A stretch of DNA of 64,000 nt from Terfezia claveryi (Eukaryota > Ascomycota > Pezizomycetes > Pezizales > Pezizaceae): positions 62,001 to 126,000 of the forward strand of contig WHUX01000007.1 of the NCBI GenBank assembly GCA_015179025.1, given 5' to 3'. Of the stretch, positions 56,520-64,000 are shown piece after piece. The notes under the pieces are model-generated. The model was not told the origin of the DNA, made no database searches, and saw only the letters and a program-made list of their open reading frames with translations. The translations under genes were made by a program, and so were the position numbers. Position 1 is the first letter of the stretch; each line of letters begins with the position of its first letter.

Positions 56520-58143
56520 GGCTATCTATTCAAAATCATACCCCACTCACCAAATATATTAAGATCGCGAGGTTGTGGATAGAGTATTGTTTTCCCATTA
56601 AGTATTCACTTTTTCTCACGATTGGGCTCCCCTAGACTATCTCCCCTCTTTTTCCAACATCCAAGTTTTATTGCATATATACTGGGCTCCGTGAACGACT
56701 TAAGGCATTCGGAGACCTGGGTATCAGAGCATTTGCATCAGTTATACGCTCAGCATAACATGAATTAGATGAGAGGTATAAACCCATTAGCTATATTCAC
56801 CCTTTTTTTCTTGCTTTTTTTTTGCTTTTCGGTGTTCGGAGATTCCGGAGTTCATGGTCATGCTGCCTTGCACGGTTGCATTAGAGGATGTTTATGCGTG
56901 CATAGAGGTTGACGTTGCTTTTCGATTACCAGGCGCAGCACCAAGGGTCTCAGAGAGTTTCTCCACATATTTCTTATACTACTTATCAGTGCTTGAACTG
57001 TATGTGAATATCTGCATTTCTTCTGCTCCTTACCTCTATCCTTGCGTTGGATTTGCTTCTTTCATTGTGTTTTCCGTCTCTACTCAAGTTGAATTGTGTG
57101 GTTTAGTGCTGGCAACCGATATGGAACGAAAGCCGGCGGGGCTTGTCTGTGAGAGTTGCTATAGATGAGGGTAACTGGCTCAATGAAAGGAATTAATATT
57201 GCTCTCAAAGAAGGTCGGCCTACCAGTGATAATGCTCAATAGACAGAGGATAGGGTAAACGTTGAGTCCAACCGGCTGCAGAGATCAGTAGTCTGGCTTG
57301 CAGATGTTGAAATTGCACTTCGTGTGGAGGTTAACCAACTCGGCTGAGGCCAGCGATATTTCCTACCTAGGTAATCTGGTATACCATCAACTTGCTTGGC
57401 GAAGAGGTAGCTACAAACATGTTCCATGTCAAAACATCAGAATATAAACTGACTGAGCAATTTGATTATAGAAACTGTGGAATTGCATTGATGAAAAGGA
57501 ATCACACATATACTGAAAAGTGAGTGGAAGTGTTTTGAAAACTCTCCACAGAAATCCAACATACACAGGTGAAGGTATATATTCTGATAATAACAAACAA
57601 CAAATAGATGTCGATCGAACAGATTATAAGCTATTTATATCGAGTATAATAACTATATCTAGGTGGAGGCTGTGAAGGCTCCAATATAGTCTAGTTGCCA
57701 CGACCCCTCCTGTGCTCCAGATAGGCTTCACCATTATACGAGCCAAATCTGTGACTGTTGGGCGAGCCTGCTATATACATACTCTGATCATAGCTTTCGG
57801 ATATGCCGAAGGAATTTGGGAACTTCAGTTGGGAAGAAAGTCGACTTTAAAGTGGCAAGGGTTGAAAATTGGGGATTTTCACGCCCCAAATTTCAGTCAG
57901 ACTGGACTGACGTTCTCAGCACGTATTTCACTTATGCTGATGCCACATTGCTGTTCTCGTCGATCCCTCGCTAAAAAATCGCCTAAAATAGCACCACTCG
58001 TATTTTGGAAAGAATACCTATCTTTTACACAATTCTCGTGATAGCAGTTCTAGTTGCGAAAAAGATTCCGATACTTCTCTAGCGTTAAGTTTCTGTTAGT
58101 ATTCTTCTCTTCAACAGTCTCATCCCCCTTCTGCGGAAGGTCT

Positions 58144-58191
58144 AGTGCAAGCCAGACTACTCACCCCCGAGGGGTAGTGCAACCAGACTAT
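58144..58191 (-). mobile_element. Composite of two insertion units around a CCCCCGAGGGG core
   Basis: GTGCAAGCCAGACTA and GTGCAACCAGACTA occur in the same orientation, separated by CTCACCCCCGAGGGGTA. A similar arrangement, GTGCCAACCAG then CCTCCTCCGAGGG then TAGTGCAAGCCAG, is found at 59091-59131, so the pair is itself a repeated composite element. Confidence 0.6.
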
Positions 58192-58798
58192 CTCACTCCA
58201 CCGGCTTGTTTACACTCAGAGAGCACCAGACGGGCTATGTCAACACAAAACTCGCCTGACCAGCATAGGAAAAGCACCTGATATCCGAGCCAAGTAGACG
58301 ATATAAAGAATGGCCGTCAATTGAGTCACCCAGGTAAGTTTTCAAATAGCTTCTGTTAAGCTCGTGGTGCTGGCTTGGGAAAAGAGTGGCTCGGTTTCTT
58401 AAATGAATCAGAGTAGTGAATAGCCTCCACCTTGCTGGACGCCTAACCCTGACATGGTACTCAAACCCCACAGCCAAAAGAGAAAAGCAGAGCTATACAT
58501 TCATACTTTCTGCATCAACACCATTTGGATATAGGTATGCCCTCTAAATGAAGACCTATTACTTCTGGTTGGTTAAAAGTAGCTTTAGATGGCTTTCTGT
58601 TACCCTGAACTCTCGTATTGGAATCAATTAATTTTCCATAAACAGCTGATTCTACTTGTAACATACTTGTAGGACTATAAGTAAATCCCGAGACAGATAT
58701 GTACTAGGTTAATTACCATAAGAGAGGAAATATGCTAACAAAATATTAGTCACTCAGCCCTCCATACCTTATAACTAATATCTGTCCTGGTGGAGTCA

Positions 58799-58840
58799 TT
58801 AGTTATGGAGAGTCCGGTACCCGCCAGACTATTAATTATG
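58799..58840 (-). mobile_element. 24-bp insertion ending CCAGACTA with 9-bp near-perfect direct repeats
   Basis: TTAGTTATG at 58799-58807 and TTAATTATG at 58832-58840 (8/9) bracket 24 bases that end CCGCCAGACTA. The start, GAGAGTCCGG, looks like a diverged opposite end (compare TAGTCTGG), so this may be a head-to-head pair of ends. Confidence 0.6.
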
Positions 58841-58859
58841 TAGGTGAGAGTGCCACTTT

Positions 58860-58886
58860 GTGCATGCAATCAGACTACTGTGCATA
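58860..58886 (-). mobile_element. Diverged insertion unit with short direct repeats
   Basis: GCAATCAGACTA lies between TTGTGCAT and CTGTGCAT (7/8 match). An older or shorter copy. Confidence 0.45.
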
Positions 58887-59090
58887 GAAATGAAATCTTC
58901 CTGGAGAAGAGATAGTGGCTGTCTTGGACTGATCCCCATATCTTTCCACGGACTAGTAAGCCGACTGTAGCCTCGTAGTAACCAGTCTGTTGTCTCTAGG
59001 GCAGTTTCGAGGTCACGAACACTACAATATATTAACCTGGGGTACGAGGCTAGGCCGACCACACTCTAATTTTCAAACCTAATGTAAGGT

Positions 59091-59131
59091 GTGCCAACCA
59101 GCCTCCTCCGAGGGACTAGTGCAAGCCAGTG
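59091..59131 (-). mobile_element. Composite insertion element, second copy
   Basis: Diverged counterpart of 58144-58191: GTGCCAACCAG, a CCTCCTCCGAGGG core, then TAGTGCAAGCCAG in the same order. Confidence 0.5.
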
Positions 59132-59498
59132 TGTTATGATGTAAGTAATGTACTATAGGGGCCTATCTAGCAGCTCTATATTACATTCCCGGATATATGC
59201 CATATAGGCTATGCTACTGTAATGCGGAAGAATAAAAAAGATAGTTAATCTCCACAGAAGCCCCAGTATATTGCACGTCTAAAGTTGCAAAAAGAAAGTT
59301 AAAAAAGGGCGAAGCATGAACGAGTCCCAACATATCCCGCCCATGGTTATTTCACCAACTAATATCCACCCTTTCCCCTCTACTTTACATCCCATCACCC
59401 TTAACTCATGTCACCCACTTGTATATATGTATCAACGCCAGATATACCCCTAGCAAAAAAAGAATCATCACCCCCTCAACCAGCCCTAAAATAACCGT

Positions 59499-59870
59499 CT
59501 AACCCCTCACAATCCTCTCCCCAACCGTCCCAAAACTTTTGCTCCCACCTTTGAAGTCTGCATCACATTCCGCATATCCCCTTCCGGCACCAAACCCAAG
59601 ACCAACCCACGCAGGCCAGGCGCGTCGGCGGAAGATCAAGACCGAGAAGACTATGCCAAACCCGGCGCCGAGAGTTGACTTGATAAGAAGGTTGGAGAGG
59701 CAGCGGTCCCACTAAAGTGATACGCACATATAAATCACTACTTCATAGGCAATGCTCCAGGATATCCGGGGAAGTGATTTAGATCTCACCTTCTCACTGA
59801 GAAGAGCCTCGGATGGAGGTGGTGCTGTTCGGGCAACGGCAGTTGCAGGGGTGTTAGGGCCTGACGACAT
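59499..59870 (-). CDS. MIC10: MICOS complex subunit MIC10 (MINOS1/Mio10), two exons, 97 aa
   Basis: Exon 1 is 59870-59790 (27 codons, MSSGPNTPATAVARTAPPPS...), the intron 59789-59712 (78 nt, GTGAGA..TTTAG), exon 2 59711-59499. Exon 2 begins WDRCLSNLLIKSTLGAGFGI, continues FSVLIFRRRAWPAWVGLGFG and AGRGYAECDADFK. This is the complete MIC10 signature: two short membrane hairpin segments with glycine-rich motifs (GAGFG and GLGFGAGRG), a positively charged RRR loop between them and the GYAECDADF segment. MIC10 sits in the mitochondrial inner membrane, oligomerises through the glycine motifs and bends the membrane at crista junctions. The length is right for the family. Junction phase and all hallmark residues agree, so this assignment is firm despite each exon being very short. 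Confidence 0.96.
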
Positions 59871-60197
59871 TGTTATCTGGAGGGTTTTTTCGGAAGACCC
59901 TATCGAGAATGAGAGTCAGCAACCCAACATCAAACATTGCCCTAATTTCCAGCCCATCTTCTTTGCTTAATTCGACGTACCTATGAGACGGTGCGCAGAG
60001 GTTCTGCTATTAATTAACCGGGAGATGACGTTGATGACAGACTGCAGCAATTGGTGAACGGGTTTATGTCGAGAATGAGTTTGACAACGATCTTTAATTT
60101 TCGCTCGGCAAAAACTAGGATGGCATCTTGGGAATTCGTCAGACCTAAGCGAATCATGTGACTTGCTCTCAGTCATGTGACTAGTAGGCCTTAGTAA

Positions 60198-60230
60198 GAC
60201 TTACGGTAGTCTGGTTGGCACGACTTACGG
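60198..60230 (+). mobile_element. Ultrashort insertion unit with perfect 9-bp target duplication
   Basis: GACTTACGG (60198-60206), then TAGTCTGGTTGGCAC (60207-60221), then GACTTACGG (60222-60230). Reference example of the family. Confidence 0.85.
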
Positions 60231-61246
60231 AAGTTTCAGCCTCGTCCAAACGAGACTAGTGGCCACTGGTAGGTAATTGAACAATATATATAATCCATCT
60301 TTGGAAACCCTCACATGACCTTTCATACCAACGTTTTTAAGAAGGCCATCATTCAAACGCTTGATTCTTTGTTGCTTGTTTGCTTGGGATCCATGGCGGA
60401 CGGTCTTGGCAACATCTTGGCACAAGTGAGCCTGACGACTTGTGACCCTAACATCTTGACCTACTCTTAATCTGGTTACTACTATATGAGTAATTATACT
60501 CGACCTAACTAAGTACTAGCCATTTTATAGTTCTATACGAGTTACATACAGATATGTAGATGCAAGGGCTACCAGCATTGATTGTAAACAAATTCATATA
60601 TTAAAAATGTCTATTAATCTTTCCCCTTTCATGGTAGGTATCAGCATTACTACTTATCAGGCAGATTGGCTCAGATTTTGATTAATTCTACAGTAATGAT
60701 TCACTTTTGGCCAGGCTCTTAATGCACAAGAGTGGTTTCGCTTATGCGGGTTCAGGTATCGCGGATAGAATTATTAGTCCTCTCCAGAATGTCGATGTGA
60801 GTGTTTACCTAGTGTAGCATGGGGGTAGCCTGTCACTTTTGTCATACATCGAATGAAGAATGTGACAGCAGGAGGTAAGAGGTATCGTCTGTTTCAATAC
60901 CAGTATCATGATGCTTCGAGTAGCCTGGTTGGAGGCTTATCCCTCTTCGACGCAAACTCCCTCACCTGCATGGCATGGACGCGACAATTGACAGAAAAAG
61001 CAACATTTAAGAAAAAGCAACATTTCAAAAACCATGGTATGAAAAGAAGTGAGGGGCTGAGTGCAGCCATATCTCGGTAAACAATGAGTTCATGTAGCCT
61101 GATTGCATGAGTTGGTGAGTTTCTTGATTCTAACAAGGTCCAACAATAATGGGGCATTCGCTGGAATGAACAAACTATGATTGTTTTGTACACCTCCTAT
61201 AACAATGTGATGCAGCATGGCATCTGTGATGTGAGACAGCCATGCA

Positions 61247-61266
61247 AGGTAGGTAGGTAGGTAGGG
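61247..61266 (+). repeat. (GGTA)n microsatellite
   Basis: Four to five tandem GTAG/GGTA units. Confidence 0.8.
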
Positions 61267-62284
61267 TAAAGGATTCAAGCAGTGTTTCCCAAGACATTTT
61301 ATATTGTGATGTAAATCATGGAGAAGAGATGCATGTAAACATGTCAATGTGCAAGGGTGACCATACGCCCGCATGGAGGGGCATGCAAACGAGATACCAG
61401 CACCCTGGGTACGGGCGGGCCTTATGTGAGATTATTATTGCTATATTTTTTGCTGACGGGATGAAAACTGACTCTTTTTAACTCAGCTGCATCCACCACG
61501 GTCGTCAGAGAAGATTGATCTAGATATTTGGCGCGTGAATACTCGGTCAATTCCCAGTGAGTACCACTACTCCGTGCGCGCTGCAAGCAAGCTTGCTGAC
61601 CTGCAATGCGATAGGCCCCTCCTACTCGAAATCCTTACTGCCCTCCCATAAAAGCCAATATAGCTAGATTTATTCTTCGGATTCCGACATTGCAGCTCTG
61701 GCAGGGTCCAATAGTAGACCTCTGAAAACAACGAGCTGCCTAGGGTAGAACGTGGCAAGTCAGGTTCGCGAGTACTTGCCGCCTGGGTGAATCGCTTATT
61801 GACTCTGACGAGAGAAGAGCCATCGGTGAAAGGCATCGCCTGGTTACAGGTTTACAAAGGAGTCATTAGTCTGGTCGGCAGGGGGAAATACATCGATAGC
61901 TCCGAAACGGAGAAAAGCAATCGGAGAATTCCATTGGCGATCCTCAACTCCAGCGCCAGGGTGATCCTCAACTACAGCGCCAAAGGGAAGCGTCCTTTGA
62001 ACTTCATCCACTGCCCTACACACACCTCAATTAGAGCTGCCTAAAACCCGGGATACACACGGAATACCCTAACTCGCTCAGGTGCCTGCTCCCGTAGCCT
62101 GCGTCCGCTCCCAGGGTTCGGTCAATCCACGGTGGTGTCGACATCCCGTGAACATAGCACAAGCAGATTCATCACTAAACCTACCGAAAACAAAAAAAAG
62201 CACTATTTCATTGCCTAGGGGTCTACATTGGCACTCGTGGTCCCTGCCGTAGCCACAAAGGCCCAATTAGAACCTCTCTCGAAG

Positions 62285-64000
62285 ATGCCGATCATTAACG
62301 GAGTGAAGTATGCTTGGTAGGTGGCAGACTCGGACCCGGCAATTACCTCTGATTCTAACTATCAACATCAGTGAGCCATGTATGCGTGGGCACAGATCCT
62401 CAAAATGCACCCATGAGGATAGGCTATTGGTTCAAGTCAGAAAGCCTGGTAGGCCTCTTAGTAAGTACCCAATCATGATGATGCCCCTTTGAGAACCCTA
62501 TTGACACTTGCTTCAAGGTTCATGTCCGCACCTCGCTGTAGGAACTGGTGGTACCACAACATTTGTAGATGCAAATGGAGCCAGATTGGACGATACAACT
62601 TCAACACACGGTCATGGGGCAGGAGAAAAGCCCTGTGGGTGCGAGGTCACCAGTCTAGCAATACCAAAAGGTCAGAATCGAGGGAAAGATCTACTAGTAG
62701 TTGTATGTCTATATTGATACCTGATGCTAAACACTCTTCTTTAGTTGCCTCATGTGCTTGCTCATTCCCGCAGCCCCCCTCATCCACTACAAAGCCCACC
62801 TCCAAAAGTTCATTGTTCGAGTTACGCATTTACCCTCACCAGCACTTCAAAAGCCGGGTATTGAGTCCTCCCACCTCCCCTGTTTCGCCCGTCGCAGTAT
62901 GCAGCGCAGCCTCCCAGTCTAGCAGTGGACGGATATCCAAGGTTACGAAAAAGCGAAAAAGTAGTTCAGTAAGTGGAGAGGCTATTATACAGATTGTGGG
63001 CAGGGAATCTTTACTTAAAATTGCTGGTCAGCAAGATGCTATTGAAAACAGGACAATCGCCGAAAGAACTGCAGAGCCTTTGTGCTACGCTGGAGAGGAT
63101 ATTCATCTTACTGGCACGCAATTGAGTAATGAGCATGATTGCATATCCCCAGGGCAAGAATCCGACATTAGGCAGTTCCAAAGTAAAGAAGCGACCACAC
63201 ACCACGACTCACCAAATGCAATTTTTAATAATGCAGCGGTTTGGAGACAGGATAATTCGAGGCCAGAAACTGTCCCTCGACACTCTGCAGCAGATCCAGT
63301 AGCATTTCCGCAGCCCAAGCCTTGTTGCAATGGCTGTGAGTCCAAGCCCGCACAATTGGTACCGGTGGTTGCGCATAACCACCAGCTTCTCAATCAGACA
63401 CAATTGCAAGCCCCATTACCCTGTGGTCTCTCCCAAGTCCATCCCATGTATCATGAATCAATGCAACACATGCAGCCAATTGCTACAACGGTATATACCT
63501 ATCCTAATGGTTATACCACAATCAATAATCCCCTTACTCCGCAGGAGCTAAGAATGCTTCAAGCTACAGGAGCGTGGTCTACTGGTGCATCGGCAGCTTG
63601 GTCAGGGCTTGGTGTAGAGACAATAGGGAATGGTATGGATGCTGAATATGCATGCTCATGTGGCCCTGGATGTGAATGTTTAGGCTGTGCTGCACATCCT
63701 TTCAACACAAGCACGGTGAACTTTGTGAAGGACATGAGAACAATGATGTATAGTGGTCGACATGGTGCCCCTCCTAGAAGACAAAATGCCGTTGCAGAGC
63801 ATTCGACAGCTATTCATGGGGTTCCTCGACAGACATGTTGCGGAGGCGGTACACAGCAAAGTAATACCATGGCGAATCCTGTTTCCTACTTGCATCCAGA
63901 CCTCAATTCACTGCCGGCATCGATGAATTATAGGGCAGTACATAATCATCAGGGTTTCGAGCATATGCCTTCCTCTCATGACCGCATATCACCACCTCAT
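62285..64000 (+). CDS. Copper-fist transcription factor (Ace1/Cuf1/GRISEA type), 3' end beyond the window
   Basis: Exons 62285-62316, 62372-62460, 62518-62702 and from 62774 (or a nearby acceptor) onward. The N-terminus MPIINGVKYACEPCMRGHRS, then SKCTHEDRLLVQVRKPGRPL, is a complete copper fist: zinc ligands Cys11, Cys14, Cys23 and His25 and the minor-groove (R/K)GRP motif. A further Cys segment (KPCGCEVTSLAIPKG) follows. Far downstream (about 63650-63705) is the cysteine cluster ACSCGPGCECLGCAAHPFN, the copper-sensing C-terminal motif of Cuf1/Mac1/GRISEA-type regulators. These proteins switch copper uptake or metallothionein genes according to Cu(I). Between them are disordered Ser/Thr/His/Gln-rich sequences and a basic KVTKKRKSSS possible nuclear signal. 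The third intron's boundaries are uncertain: a GTATGT donor at 62703 with the CGCAG acceptor at 62773 keeps the frame. Whether it is an activator of uptake or of detoxification cannot be read from the visible part. Confidence 0.92.

Larger units (their letters stand above)
56520..59498. other. Intergenic; insertion units, no supported gene
   Basis: Short frames only (for example 56854-57168 and 57712-58041) without domains or splice support. Insertion units at 57687-57701, 58144-58191, 58799-58840, 58860-58886 and 59091-59131. Confidence 0.45.
59871..62284. other. Intergenic between MIC10 and the copper-fist gene; no gene seen
   Basis: MIC10 promoter side. Contains the cleanest insertion unit (60198-60230), weaker TAGCCTGGTTGG and TAGTCTGGTCGG variants near 60921 and 61872, and a (GGTA)n tract at 61247-61266. 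Confidence 0.45.

Noticed and set aside
61872..61886. TAGTCTGGTCGGCAG as another insertion unit
   Set aside because: Similar to the unit, but no direct repeats flank it; counted only as a possible diverged copy.
1..64000. CRISPR array, phage, operon or biosynthetic gene cluster
   Set aside because: No regularly spaced repeats, no bacterial signals and no clustered biosynthetic enzymes; intron structure and gene content are fungal.

Overview
The window looks like nuclear DNA of a filamentous ascomycete (Pezizomycotina). The reasons are short introns (about 53-78 nt) with GTRNGT donors and CTAAC-type branch sites, 5-20% low-complexity Ser/Pro/Arg-rich proteins, and recognisable fungal orthologues: THO2, MIC10 and a copper-fist transcription factor. 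A Pezizomycetes-like host (truffle/morel relatives) is only a guess from the loose, repeat-littered layout.

Layout. 1-5.3 kb: the 3' end of an unidentified gene, a Ser-rich single-pass membrane protein (+), and a two-TM protein (-). 5.3-13.5 kb: a four-exon THO2/THOC2 gene (mRNP assembly and export) with a huge Arg/Asp/Glu-rich tail and an apparent 1-base frameshift. 13.5-35 kb: an accessory, gene-poor, repeat-rich stretch. It holds a tandem family of small paralogous proteins (genes A, B, C at 16.5, 20.0 and 23.8 kb; signature WW-x2-LM-x2-L-[LI]-N) carried on a segmental duplication, an orphan two-exon Cys-containing protein gene (26.5-28.2 kb), a coiled-coil protein gene (30.9-31.7 kb), a small ORF with an in-frame insertion, and a structured Pol III-type RNA candidate (33.47-33.63 kb). 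35-47 kb: a decayed double-psi beta-barrel gene, a 750-residue protein gene, a five-exon gene ending in a fungal WYTFWAV-type membrane tail, a Tc1/mariner-type MITE and a disordered-protein gene. 50-56.5 kb: a disordered protein gene and an F-box-like protein gene. 59.5-59.9 kb: MIC10 (cristae-junction MICOS core), split into two small exons. 62.3-64 kb: a copper-fist regulator running off the right edge.

No operon-like or biosynthetic cluster logic connects the core genes; they are ordinary dispersed housekeeping genes separated by repeat-bearing intergenic DNA.

The most unusual signal is a dispersed ultrashort insertion unit, consensus TAGTCTGGTTGGCAC (or its complement GTGCCAACCAGACTA). 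It occurs about twenty times, nearly all in noncoding DNA between 18 and 62 kb. Several copies are flanked by perfect or near-perfect 9-10 bp direct repeats, i.e. target-site duplications around a 10-32 bp insert, and one locus has three copies of the same 9-mer separated by two units in opposite orientation. This fits Mutator-like (9-bp TSD) transposon ends or a new class of mini-insertions, and is my main candidate for an undescribed system.
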